Shown here piece by piece: positions 17,677 to 25,482 of a stretch of DNA of 58,051 nt. Positions within the stretch are counted from its first letter, which is position 1; each line of letters begins with the position of its first letter. The notes below the pieces were generated by a model. That model saw nothing but the letters and a program-made list of their open reading frames with translations. It was not told the origin of the DNA and made no database searches. A program made the translations under genes and the position numbers. The stretch is from Bacteroidaceae bacterium (GTDB lineage: Bacteria > Bacteroidota > Bacteroidia > Bacteroidales > Bacteroidaceae): assembly GCA_017556045.1 (NCBI GenBank), contig JAFZFF010000025.1, positions 1-58,051 on the forward strand, in the 5' to 3' direction.

Positions 17677-19044
17677 TCATCCATTAAGACTATCTTTCAG
17701 TTCCTTAATATTCGAAGCGATTGTCTCATCGCTGATACTATTATTGATAAGGTTACCAGCCAAATATTGGTCATATGCTGCCATATCGATAAGTCCATGA
17801 CCAGACAGACAGAAGAGAATTGTTTTCTGTTCACCCGTCTCAATACACTTCTTCGCCTCACGTATAGTAGCGGCAATAGCATGACATGACTCGGGCGCAG
17901 GGATGATACCCTCTGAAGCCGCAAAGAGCGTACCAGCCTCAAACGACTCAATCTGCTCGATATCAACAGCCTCCATCAAACCATCCTTGAGCAACTGCGA
18001 AGCCACCAATCCTGCTCCATGATAACGCAAGCCACCAGCGTGGATGTTGGCCGGACGGAAATTGTGTCCCAAGGTAAACATCGGGATCAGGGGAGTATAT
18101 CCCGACTCGTCACCATAGTCATAGCAAAACTCACCGCGAGTGAGCTTAGGACACGAAGCAGGCTCAGCCGCTACGAAGCGTGTAGTCTTACCATCCTTAA
18201 TATTATGACGCATGAAGGGGAAAGCCAAACCACCAAAATTTGATCCACCGCCGAAGCATGCTACCACCACATCGGGATATTCACCAGCCAACTCCATCTG
18301 CTTCTCGGCCTCAAGACCGATAACTGTCTGGTGCAATGTCACATGACTGAGCACTGAGCCAAGCGTGTATTTACAGTTAGGAGTCATCATCGCCAATTCT
18401 ACAGCCTCAGAAATAGCCGTTCCCAATGAGCCTTGGTGGTTGGGATAGAGAGTAAGAATATCCTTTCCCGCACGTGTAGACATCGAAGGAGAGGGAGTTA
18501 CCTGAGCACCAAAGGTCTGCATGATGCTACGGCGATAGGGCTTCTGCTCATACGACACCTTCACCTGATATACAGCGGCCTCAAGACCAAATACTTTAGC
18601 CGCATATGACAGAGCAGCTCCCCACTGACCGGCACCCGTCTCTGTAGTAACATTGGTGATGCCCTCCTGCTTACAATAGTAGGCCTGAGGTAGAGCCGAG
18701 TTAAGCTTATGCGAGCCGATAGGACTCACACTCTCATTCTTAAAATATATGTGAGCCGGAGTACCAAGTGCCTCCTCCAAACCATAGGCACGCACTAACG
18801 GAGTGCAGCGGTAGTTGGCATACATCTCTCTCACTGGTTCGGGAATGTCAATCCAGCTATCAGTCATATTTAGCTCCTGCTCCGAAGCCTCACACGAAAA
18901 GAGCATATACAAGTCTTCGGGCGTCACTGGCTCCTTGGTCTTAGGATTGAGCATAGGCACGGGCTTATTAGGCATATCGGCCTGGATATTGTACCATTGT
19001 GTAGGTATCTCACTCTCTGGGAGCATGTACTTCTTTTGTCTCAT
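17677..19044 (-). CDS. trpB: Tryptophan synthase beta chain, TrpB2 type (stand-alone)
   Basis: A 455-residue PLP enzyme joining indole and serine to tryptophan. The Schiff-base lysine is K113 in GSHKLNSA, the catalytic glutamate lies in TETGAGQWG (134-142) and the phosphate loop is GGGSN (265-269). The extra N-terminal 70-80 residues and overall length mark the TrpB2 subfamily, which usually occurs without TrpA. No other trp gene is nearby, so it may salvage free indole. Its 5' leader carries a Trp-codon leader peptide and terminator, meaning expression is probably controlled by tryptophan-tRNA charging. Confidence 0.93.
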   Translation of the reverse strand: MRQKKYMLPESEIPTQWYNIQADMPNKPVPMLNPKTKEPVTPEDLYMLFSCEASEQELNMTDSWIDIPEPVREMYANYRCTPLVRAYGLEEALGTPAHIYFKNESVSPIGSHKLNSALPQAYYCKQEGITNVTTETGAGQWGAALSYAAKVFGLEAAVYQVKVSYEQKPYRRSIMQTFGAQVTPSPSMSTRAGKDILTLYPNHQGSLGTAISEAVELAMMTPNCKYTLGSVLSHVTLHQTVIGLEAEKQMELAGEYPDVVVACFGGGSNFGGLAFPFMRHNIKDGKTTRFVAAEPASCPKLTRGEFCYDYGDESGYTPLIPMFTLGHNFRPANIHAGGLRYHGAGLVASQLLKDGLMEAVDIEQIESFEAGTLFAASEGIIPAPESCHAIAATIREAKKCIETGEQKTILFCLSGHGLIDMAAYDQYLAGNLINNSISDETIASNIKELKDSLNG

Positions 19045-19055
19045 ACCATTAAATT

Positions 19056-19090
19056 AAAAATCCGATGTCACAAACAAGGAGCATCGGATT
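19056..19090 (-). terminator. Attenuator terminator hairpin in the trpB leader
   Basis: On the minus strand AATCCGATG (19090-19082) pairs perfectly with CATCGGATT (19067-19059) over a 14-base loop and is followed by TTTTTAATTT. It ends only about a dozen bases before the trpB ATG. A terminator placed immediately upstream of a gene, inside its own leader, is the mark of attenuation. Confidence 0.8.
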
Positions 19091-19164
19091 AGCTATTACC
19101 ATTATTAAATTATTCCATTCTTACTGATATATGCAACTACCGCGCTCAAGCTAAACTACCGAGC
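19079..19164 (-). promoter_or_regulatory. Predicted trp attenuator: competing pairs 1:2, 2:3 and 3:4
   Basis: Segment 1 is GCTC (19164-19161), overlapping the third Trp codon and the next codon. Segment 2 is GAGCGCGG (19147-19140), beginning in the leader stop codon. Segment 3 is CCGATGCTC (19087-19079), the 5' arm and loop of the terminator. GAGC of segment 2 can pair with GCTC of segment 1 or of segment 3 (plus CGG with CCG), and 2:3 would break the terminator. A ribosome stalled on the Trp codons would free segment 2; one reaching the stop would cover it. The antiterminator is short (7 bp), so this part is a model. Confidence 0.6.
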
Positions 19165-19193
19165 CACCACCAAAACTTACTAAAGGTTTCCAT
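19146..19193 (-). CDS. trpL: Trp leader peptide METFSKFWWWLGSLA
   Basis: A 15-codon frame in the trpB leader, ATG at 19193 and TGA ending at 19146, with three consecutive TGG codons at positions 8-10. It starts about 30 bases after the expected transcription start of a consensus promoter and ends 55 bases before the terminator hairpin. Three adjacent Trp codons in a random 15-codon frame are very unlikely, and the product needs no function: its translation senses charged tRNA-Trp. Confidence 0.82.
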   Translation of the reverse strand: METFSKFWWWLGSLA

Positions 19194-19227
19194 TACGTAC
19201 ATATATCTCACTTTTTTATTGTGCGAG

Positions 19228-19258
19228 CAAAGTTATAGCAATTTTATCTATTCGCAAA
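19228..19258 (-). promoter_or_regulatory. Predicted promoter of the trpL-trpB transcript
   Basis: TTTG (19258-19255), a 19-base spacer and TAACTTTG (19235-19228) match the Bacteroidota housekeeping promoter in both elements and spacing. Transcription would begin near 19222, giving a leader of about 178 bases. Confidence 0.75.
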
Positions 19259-19300
19259 CATTTTGTAAGAAAAGTTTACCCAACGATTACAATTTATTCC

Positions 19301-19308
19301 TATCTTTA
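19301..19308 (+). promoter_or_regulatory. Possible -7 element of the lysO-like gene
   Basis: TATCTTTA differs from TAnnTTTG only in the last base and lies 25 bases before the ATG at 19334. No good -33 element lies at the proper distance. No lysine riboswitch-like structure was seen. Confidence 0.35.
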
Positions 19309-19333
19309 CGCCATAAACACCATTTTCACACAT

Positions 19334-20263
19334 ATGCTAAAGATACTACTTATACTATGGGGAAGCGTAGGCATCGGCTACGTGCTGCGTCATTGGCCAC
19401 AAACATGGGTAGGCAAACTGCTCACCCTCTCCGTATGGCTCATGCTATTTGTAATAGGTATCGAGGTAGGCGGCAACGAGGTACTAATAAACTCACTCGC
19501 CCTACTTGGCGTAGAATCACTGCTGCTCACACTCATCACCACACTATGCTGTAGCCTCGGCGCCTTATGGCTATGGAGAATCACACAGCAACCCAGCAAT
19601 CCCCCCACCCCGAGTGCTAAGCCTACCACTCACCGTCGTTTCAGCCTACGCGGACTATGGAGAGCCTTCCACGAAAGCATTATCATCTTTGTCTGCTTCT
19701 CGGGAGGCTGTATCTTGGGTTATATGGGTATCGACCAATATCTGCCGCATGATGCCTCCTACTATACACTATGCCTGTTACTCGTATGTGTAGGGTTCAA
19801 CATTGGACAAAACGAAGAGCTACGCCATAGTCTCAAGCATATCAAGAAAGGATACATACTCCTGCCCATCATCACCATCATAGGCACCTGGCTCGGAGCA
19901 CTGCTCACCTCTCTCCTACTCACACACCGCAGCCCTACCGACTGGCTAGCCGTCAGCTCAGGTTTTGGTTACTACTCATTGTCGAGCATACTTATCACTG
20001 AGGTGCGAGGTATCGAGCTGGGCACTGTAGCTTTTATGTACAATGTGATGCGTGAGATGACAACACTACTCTTCGCACCATTGCTACTCAAATTGTTTGG
20101 TCCCCTGTCGCCCATCAGCATAGGCGGAGCCACCACTGCCGACACTACATTACCTACGATATCACGTATCTGTGGCACCCACCTCGTGCCCATAGCCATC
20201 TGCCACGGGCTGGTAGTCGACCTCAGTGTTCCTCTTCTGGTACCCTTCTTATGTGCGCTGTAG
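19334..20263 (+). CDS. lysO: LysO-type (DUF340) lysine exporter
   Basis: A 309-residue polytopic inner-membrane protein with about eight hydrophobic helices. It has the two-part layout of the LysO/YbjE family: an N-terminal half with FVIGIEVGGNEVL and a C-terminal half with LAVSSGFGYYSLSSILI and a late HLVPIAICHGLVVDLS segment. LysO exports L-lysine and protects against toxic analogues in E. coli; substrate here is by homology. A charged insert (residues about 85-105) links the halves. It is divergent from trpB with the promoters about 45 bases apart. Confidence 0.85.
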   Translation: MLKILLILWGSVGIGYVLRHWPQTWVGKLLTLSVWLMLFVIGIEVGGNEVLINSLALLGVESLLLTLITTLCCSLGALWLWRITQQPSNPPTPSAKPTTHRRFSLRGLWRAFHESIIIFVCFSGGCILGYMGIDQYLPHDASYYTLCLLLVCVGFNIGQNEELRHSLKHIKKGYILLPIITIIGTWLGALLTSLLLTHRSPTDWLAVSSGFGYYSLSSILITEVRGIELGTVAFMYNVMREMTTLLFAPLLLKLFGPLSPISIGGATTADTTLPTISRICGTHLVPIAICHGLVVDLSVPLLVPFLCAL

Positions 20264-20270
20264 CTCTCGA

Positions 20271-20678
20271 CTACTTGCGCTTCTGCAATGACATCACGAC
20301 ATTGCCTGCTGCATCGAGTAGATAAAGCTTGTCTCCCTCGACTTTGAAGTCTACCACTCCACCAAGGGCAGGAAGCATAGTATCTTCCACCGTCATGTCA
20401 GGACACATCCTACGTGTGCATCCCAATGCACCAAAGAGGGGCACATCAGCATTTACTGCCTCAGGCATAGCGCCCGTAAGCTGATTACAACCGGTGCTGC
20501 CATATACGACCTTCTCATTCATATCAAAGCCCATGAATGCCCCAGCCTCATCGGGCACAGCCATCTCGCCGATAGCCACTACATTCCATTCACCACTGAG
20601 CACATCCATAGTCTTCTTCTCATTGCAAGCAGCCATCACTATCATAGCCACTACTGCCAAAATCAAATTCTTTTTCAT
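20271..20678 (-). CDS. META-domain lipoprotein (HslJ-like)
   Basis: A 135-residue lipoprotein. The start at 20678 (MKKNLILAVVAMIVMAAC) gives a lipobox VMAAC; the longer frame would bury this signal. The mature part is one META/HslJ domain: LSGEWNVVAIGE, then YGSTGCNQLTG and GALGCTRRMCPDM, the Cys-containing patterns of the family. Such proteins sit in the envelope and in E. coli HslJ is linked to novobiocin resistance and heat shock; the function here is unknown. It converges with lysO with only seven bases between the stops. Confidence 0.82.
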   Translation of the reverse strand: MKKNLILAVVAMIVMAACNEKKTMDVLSGEWNVVAIGEMAVPDEAGAFMGFDMNEKVVYGSTGCNQLTGAMPEAVNADVPLFGALGCTRRMCPDMTVEDTMLPALGGVVDFKVEGDKLYLLDAAGNVVMSLQKRK

Positions 20679-20756
20679 TTCTTCTTTTGTTTTGCTATTA
20701 TATACAACGCGAAAGTAGTAATAAATCCTCGAATAAGAAAAAGATTTTACCCACAA

Positions 20757-21259
20757 TAAATTTATTTTTGTTCGATTAATTATGTGTCTTCCTTTTTAGC
20801 TAAGGTGTCGGCGGTAAGTTGTAATCATATGAATACCAATTAAATATCGACCAACACCCAGTATCAGTGGTATGTCGGTAGATGTTTAACCTGCTTAGGG
20901 AAATATTGCATGCGCGCAATAAATTCATTGCATGAGTAGAAATTGTGAGATCAATGTGAAGACGCACCGAAAAGGACAGCTGCAATTTTCGTAACGAAGG
21001 TCTGTGATTTTTCTCGAGGACAGCTCTGATAATTTTACCAGACAGCATTGATTTCCGTAATACAGAGATTAGGGTAAAAAAACGAAGGTTAGATCGCAAG
21101 AAAAGGCCTTTCCGTTTTCTGAAAATCTAACAGCCCTTTTCTAAAAAACGAACCTATGATTTTCCAACGTAAAGACTCTAAGTGTAAATATTTTTCACTT
21201 TGTACGAGTAAATAGTGCTTATTGCAATCTCAGATATAGCAAAATAGATAAAAATTCCT
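20757..21259. other. Long gene-free stretch upstream of the META gene
   Basis: No convincing gene was recognised in about 500 bases. A 99-residue minus-strand frame (20800-21099) has an atypical composition and no domain, and was not called. AGGACAGCT occurs twice, at 20973-20981 and 21017-21025, each followed by a related AT-rich sequence ending in ATTTT. The stretch could be the remains of a lost gene or element. Confidence 0.4.
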
Positions 21260-21393
21260 CAGGTGACAAAAGTTTATTTTTGGGGTGGCATGGCAGAATC
21301 TTGGTGTAAATTTGTACAATCATACCTTGTCGTATTGTACAATAATCCATATAGCAATGCCATGCCACCCCAAAAATGAAACTTTTTCACCTG
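21260..21393. mobile_element. MITE-like element or giant hairpin with 36-bp inverted repeats
   Basis: The left arm 21260-21295 and right arm 21358-21393 are inverted copies of 36 bases differing at only a few positions, with ends CAGGTGA and TCACCTG and core TTTTTGGGGTGGCATGGCA. The 62-base middle holds a second inverted repeat, TTGTACAAT (21312-21320) with ATTGTACAA (21334-21342). AAATAGAT occurs on both sides, 10 bases outside the left arm and 8 bases outside the right. No transposase is inside. It could also fold as a large RNA hairpin at the end of the Bat operon and act as a terminator. Confidence 0.6.
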
Positions 21394-21408
21394 TACAGGC
21401 GAAATAGA

Positions 21409-22425
21409 TCATTTAAAAAGGTTGAATCCCTTGAACTTGGGATTTTTCTTTACCATCAGGAGCATCTCGAGGAGCAGAAGAACGAAAGCAATCCAGGCTA
21501 CTGCTTGGAACTGTTCGTCGTACTCAGAGTATACGGCAGTCTCTATATCTGCTTTGGCAAGCTTATCGATCTCCTTCTGAAGTATCTTCTGCGCATTGTT
21601 GGTATTGTCGATACGGATATATACGCCATTACCTGCAGCGGCAATCTCCTGACACATCTTCTCATTGAGCTTAGTCACGATGACATTGCCCTCTTTATCA
21701 CGGCGGAAGTCATTGCGACCGGTAGGAATGGGCGAACCTTCGGGAGAACCTACACCCATGACATAGACTGACATACCCTTCTCAGCAGCTGCCTTAGCCG
21801 CCTCGGTAGCACCACCCTCGTGGTTCTCACCATCGGTGATGATGATGATGGCCTTACCTACCCCTTCGTTTGGGGTAAAGCTGCGAGTAGCCATATCAAT
21901 AGCAGCTTTGATATCGGTTCCTTGACGGGTGATAAGCTCAGGATTGATAGACTCGAGAAACATCTTGGCTGAGATAAAATCGCTCGTAATAGGCAACTGG
22001 ATGAAGGCGTCTCCAGCAAAGACGATAAGTCCCATCTTGTCATCCTCAAAGCTATCGACAAGGCGTGAGATGATATTCTTTGACTTCTCCAAACGATTGG
22101 GTGCCACATCCTCAGCCAGCATAGAGTTAGAGATATCAAGAGCGATAACAGTCTCAATACCATGACGCTTTACTGTCTCTACCTTAGAGCCAAACTGAGG
22201 GCGAGCGATGAGCAGTACCATGAAACACATAGCCACGAAGGTGATCCAAAACTTTATCTGCGGACGATGGCTCGACACCTCGGGCATGAGGGCAGAGAGG
22301 AGTTCGGGGTCACCATACTTGCGCAAAGCGCTCTTGCGACGGTAGCTGGCATAGAGGTATACTCCTACGACAAAGAGTAGCAGGAGGTATAGAAACAGGG
22401 CGTTGGGATTAGCAAACTTAAACAC
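21409..22425 (-). CDS. batB: BatB-like von Willebrand factor A membrane protein
   Basis: A 338-residue inner-membrane protein: two N-terminal hydrophobic segments (about 9-26 and 61-78), a VWA domain with the MIDAS motif ALDISNSM (near residue 96) and IIITDGENHEGG, and a C-terminal TM. It is the second VWA protein of the aerotolerance (Bat) operon, which in Bacteroides is needed for tolerance of oxygen; the molecular role is unclear. It ends the operon here, 15 bases from the large inverted-repeat element. BatC, BatD and BatE, which usually follow, are absent from this position. Confidence 0.85.
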   Translation of the reverse strand: MFKFANPNALFLYLLLLFVVGVYLYASYRRKSALRKYGDPELLSALMPEVSSHRPQIKFWITFVAMCFMVLLIARPQFGSKVETVKRHGIETVIALDISNSMLAEDVAPNRLEKSKNIISRLVDSFEDDKMGLIVFAGDAFIQLPITSDFISAKMFLESINPELITRQGTDIKAAIDMATRSFTPNEGVGKAIIIITDGENHEGGATEAAKAAAEKGMSVYVMGVGSPEGSPIPTGRNDFRRDKEGNVIVTKLNEKMCQEIAAAGNGVYIRIDNTNNAQKILQKEIDKLAKADIETAVYSEYDEQFQAVAWIAFVLLLLEMLLMVKKNPKFKGFNLFK

Positions 22426-22429
22426 GAGG

Positions 22430-22490
22430 ATAAAAAGTTAAGAGTGATTAATGAAGAGTGAAGAGTTAACCATCTGGATGGCAATTTATT
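22430..22490. repeat. Short degenerate GAAGAGTGAAGAGTTAA-type intergenic repeat
   Basis: The 65-base gap between batA and batB carries GTTAAGAGTGATTAATG and AGAGTGAAGAGTTAAC, loosely repeated units of the low-complexity kind scattered through this window. No promoter was recognised. Confidence 0.35.
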
Positions 22491-23489
22491 TTACGGTATA
22501 CGGCGCAATACAGTCAATCTCAGCAAGACCTCGAGCACAAGACACACAAGAGCCCAGATGGCAAATGTCATATACTCTTCAGACTTACGGCTGAAGTCTT
22601 TGACGTTGAGTTTAGTACGCTCAAGCTTATCAATCTCTTCGTACACCTCTTTGAGCTTCGAATTACTGGTGGCACGATAATACTGACCATCAGCTGTCTG
22701 AGCGATCTGCTGCAAGGTATTCTCATCAATCTCTACAGGCATCTGCACATATTGTATGCCACCCAATGTCTGATAGGGATAGGGGGCGGTACCATTGCTA
22801 CCTACACCAATGGTATAGACGCGTATGCCATAGGTCTTGGCAATCTCGGCAGCGGTGAGAGGTGAGATATCTCCACGGTTGTTCGAGCCGTCGGTAAGCA
22901 AGATGACCACTTTTGACTTGGCTTTGCTCTCCTTGAGTCGGCTCACAGCATTGGCGATACCAAGACCGATGGCAGTACCATCTTCAATGATACCATTAGT
23001 GGCCATGCTACAATCTACACTGTTAAAGAGATTTAGCAATACGGCATGGTCGATAGTGAGTGGTGACTGAGTGAAACTCTGTCCGGCAAAGACGGTAAGA
23101 CCAATATTATCATTGGGGCGGCCATTGATAAAGTCGGCAGCTACTTGCTTGGCTGCTTCGATACGATTGGGTTTGAGATCCTCGGCAAGCATACTGGTCG
23201 ATACGTCCACGGCCAGCATGATATCGATACCCTCTACCTCACTACTCTGCCAGTGATCGGTAGACTGAGGACGAGCCAGCACTACGATGAGCAGCGACAG
23301 CGCTATCATGCGCAACGCGAAGGGTACATGACGCAGATATACCTTATAGCTCTTAGGCATGGCGGCATACATACGAGTGCTCGACACACGCATCGAGGGC
23401 TCGCTACGGCGCCCACACAAGATATACCATACCACATAAGGGATAAGCAGGAGCAACAGGAGGAAATATGCGGGATTGGCAAATGTCAT
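22491..23489 (-). CDS. batA: BatA-like von Willebrand factor A membrane protein
   Basis: A 332-residue protein with an N-terminal membrane segment, the VWA MIDAS motif AVDVSTSM (near residue 93), VILLTDGSNNRGD, and a C-terminal TM (AIWALVCLVLEVLLRL). It is paired with the next VWA gene and follows a BatD-like protein, as in Bacteroidales Bat operons. MIDAS residues (DxSxS, and a downstream Thr/Asp) are intact, so metal binding is expected. The interaction partner is unknown; MoxR ATPases usually work with VWA proteins as a chaperone pair. Confidence 0.85.
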   Translation of the reverse strand: MTFANPAYFLLLLLLIPYVVWYILCGRRSEPSMRVSSTRMYAAMPKSYKVYLRHVPFALRMIALSLLIVVLARPQSTDHWQSSEVEGIDIMLAVDVSTSMLAEDLKPNRIEAAKQVAADFINGRPNDNIGLTVFAGQSFTQSPLTIDHAVLLNLFNSVDCSMATNGIIEDGTAIGLGIANAVSRLKESKAKSKVVILLTDGSNNRGDISPLTAAEIAKTYGIRVYTIGVGSNGTAPYPYQTLGGIQYVQMPVEIDENTLQQIAQTADGQYYRATSNSKLKEVYEEIDKLERTKLNVKDFSRKSEEYMTFAIWALVCLVLEVLLRLTVLRRIP

Positions 23490-23494
23490 AGTCT

Positions 23495-23527
23495 ATCGTT
23501 GAGTGTTGAGTGTTTAGAGTTGAGAGT
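23495..23527. repeat. GTTGAGTGTTTAGAGTTGAG-type intergenic repeat
   Basis: CGTTGAGTGTTGAGTGTTTA and then GAGTTGAGAGTTTAG fill the gap between the BatD-like and batA genes with a roughly 7-base periodicity (TTGAGTG/TTTAGAG). It is a non-coding spacer repeat with no hairpin. Confidence 0.4.
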
Positions 23528-24613
23528 TTAGAAAAATAGATGAATTATACGGCTCAATGCCACAAACAATGCAGTTGCGCCACATATACCCAGTGAGATG
23601 ATGCCACAAAGAATCAGTGTACGTTCTTGCTTTGAGCGTCCCTCTTTGACCACAATCTCTTGAGTGACAGGAGCCGCAGGAGCTACCTCCTCAAGCTTTG
23701 TCTTATTCACAAAGTCGATAGCGGTAATGAGGTTCATATCATTCTCATTGATAAGGGGTTTGTACTTGGCAAACTTCACGAGGTCTGACATATTAAAGAG
23801 TGTACGAAGCTCGTCAATCCACTCCTTATCAGGCTGTTCGCTTAGATGAGCAATAATCTCTTCAGAGGTCATCTCCATGGCGCTGAAACCGAAACGCTCC
23901 TCCATATATACACGCAAAGCATCGGTAAGCTCGGTGTAATATTGTTTCACATCTTCGCGCTGCCAACTCTTCTCCTCCTTGATACGATCCATCTCCTTGA
24001 GCGCCACCTGATGGGCAGGCTGCTTGGGAGCAATGGTCACACGTTTGAGGATGGGTTTATCATCGTTATAACGCTTCACGAGGTAAACAACAAGTGTTAC
24101 AAAGCCCGCAAGTAATACGATGGCAAGCAGCATCACCCATAAGTCTGCAAATGTAAGCTTCTGTTTCACGATATCTTTGATGGGAAAGATAGCCTCTACA
24201 TTGGTTGTGTCTACGGGGAAGTGATACACCTTCAGTGCCAAAGGATTAGAGCTGTAGTTCTGCTCATCTACCAACACTTCGAAAGGAGGAATGTAATAGA
24301 AAGCCGAGTCAAATGAAGTAACCGTATACTCCTGACTCACAAGCATCTGCTTCTTCTTATTCAGATACTGCGTATCGGCCTGCACCTCACCCACAATCTC
24401 TATGCCAGGCATCAGCATATCAGTAAAGTTAGGCATCACCAGTTGGCTCTCTGTAGGGCAGCTCACTTCAAGCTTCACCTTTGTCTGCTCACCGATGTAG
24501 AGTTGCAATGAGTCAATGCTGGCATTGACGGTGACTTGCGCCATTGCCTGGGGAACGAGGCAGAGCGCAAGCAAAAGCACACCTATGTATTTCTTAAAGA
24601 ACATCTTCATCAT
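23528..24613 (-). CDS. Bat operon membrane protein with BatD-like N terminus
   Basis: A 361-residue protein: signal peptide (to VPQAMAQ), an extracytoplasmic beta-rich domain (residues about 26-190, starting VTVNASIDSLQLYIGEQ), a TM near 197-220, a cytoplasmic helical region like DUF4381, and a last TM at the C terminus. This is the conserved third gene of Bacteroidales MoxR-Bat operons. It overlaps the DUF58 gene by one base. The function is unknown; the layout suggests it links the cytoplasmic MoxR/VWA machinery to the periplasm. Confidence 0.75.
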   Translation of the reverse strand: MMKMFFKKYIGVLLLALCLVPQAMAQVTVNASIDSLQLYIGEQTKVKLEVSCPTESQLVMPNFTDMLMPGIEIVGEVQADTQYLNKKKQMLVSQEYTVTSFDSAFYYIPPFEVLVDEQNYSSNPLALKVYHFPVDTTNVEAIFPIKDIVKQKLTFADLWVMLLAIVLLAGFVTLVVYLVKRYNDDKPILKRVTIAPKQPAHQVALKEMDRIKEEKSWQREDVKQYYTELTDALRVYMEERFGFSAMEMTSEEIIAHLSEQPDKEWIDELRTLFNMSDLVKFAKYKPLINENDMNLITAIDFVNKTKLEEVAPAAPVTQEIVVKEGRSKQERTLILCGIISLGICGATALFVALSRIIHLFF

Positions 24614-25482
24614 TAATTTCGTTTTGCAAAAAGGTTCATCAGCGACTTCACATAGTCTTGATCTGTACGCACCGAGATAGAGTCAACACCCGACTTAGAG
24701 AAGACATCGCGAAGTAGTTGTTGATGCTCTACCCACCACTTGTGATGCAGGGCACGCACCTTACGCGATGAGGTATCGATATAGATATCCTCGCCACTCT
24801 CGGCATCGACCATCTTCATCAGTCCCACATCGAGTAACTCCTCCACACGTTTATCGTACACCTGAATGGCTACCACATCGTGCTTACGATTGGCGATGGT
24901 AAGGGCACTCTTGAAGTCGCGTTCATCGATAAAGTCACTCAAGAGGAATGTAGTGCAACGCTTTTTGATGGCATTGGTTAGGTACTGCAAGGGCACGATG
25001 AGGTCAGTCTGTCGGCTCTCAGGCTCGAAGCCCAGCAGTTCGCGTATAATATATAGGATATGCTTACGCCCCTTTTGCGGGGGAATAAACTTCTCTATAC
25101 GATCGGTAAAGAAGATAGCTCCAATCTTGTCATTGTTCTGTATAGCGGCAAATGCCAATGTGGCGGCAATCTCAGCCACCATCTCCTTCTTATACATACC
25201 CGACGTACCAAAATCAAGACTTGATGACATATCCACGAGCAACATCACGGTGAGCTCGCGCTCCTCCTCAAACACCTTTACATAAGGCTTATTGAAGCGT
25301 GCCGTAACGTTCCAGTCGATATCGCGCACATCGTCGCCATACTGGTACTCACGCACTTCGGAGAAGGCCATACCCCTACCCTTGAACGCCGAGTGATACT
25401 GTCCAGCAAAGATGTTGCTCGACAAGCCTCGCGTCTTAATCTCAATCTTGCGTACCTTCTTGATTAGTTCGTTTGCTTCCAT
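24613..25482 (-). CDS. DUF58 / VWA-like domain protein
   Basis: A 289-residue soluble protein with the DUF58 hallmark VREYQYGDDVRDIDWNVTAR (residues about 43-62) and a VWA-like fold with LLVDMSSSLDFG. DUF58 proteins are almost always encoded beside MoxR ATPases; they are thought to act with them in assembling protein complexes. One-base overlaps with both neighbours show tight translational coupling. Confidence 0.88.
   Translation of the reverse strand: MEANELIKKVRKIEIKTRGLSSNIFAGQYHSAFKGRGMAFSEVREYQYGDDVRDIDWNVTARFNKPYVKVFEEERELTVMLLVDMSSSLDFGTSGMYKKEMVAEIAATLAFAAIQNNDKIGAIFFTDRIEKFIPPQKGRKHILYIIRELLGFEPESRQTDLIVPLQYLTNAIKKRCTTFLLSDFIDERDFKSALTIANRKHDVVAIQVYDKRVEELLDVGLMKMVDAESGEDIYIDTSSRKVRALHHKWWVEHQQLLRDVFSKSGVDSISVRTDQDYVKSLMNLFAKRN

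Noticed and set aside
19149-19154. Alternative antiterminator: TTAGCT in the leader pairing with AGCTAA at the terminator base
   Set aside because: Six perfect pairs exist, but TTAGCT would be covered by a ribosome stalled at the Trp codons, giving the wrong regulatory sign; the GAGC/GCTC pairing was preferred.
19261-19333. Possible lysine riboswitch upstream of the lysO-like gene
   Set aside because: The available leader is only about 20-30 bases after the predicted start, far too short, and no L-box-like pattern was seen.
20800-21099. 99-residue minus-strand ORF in the gene-free region
   Set aside because: Unusual composition, no domain, no promoter and no signal; kept only as part of the description of that gap.
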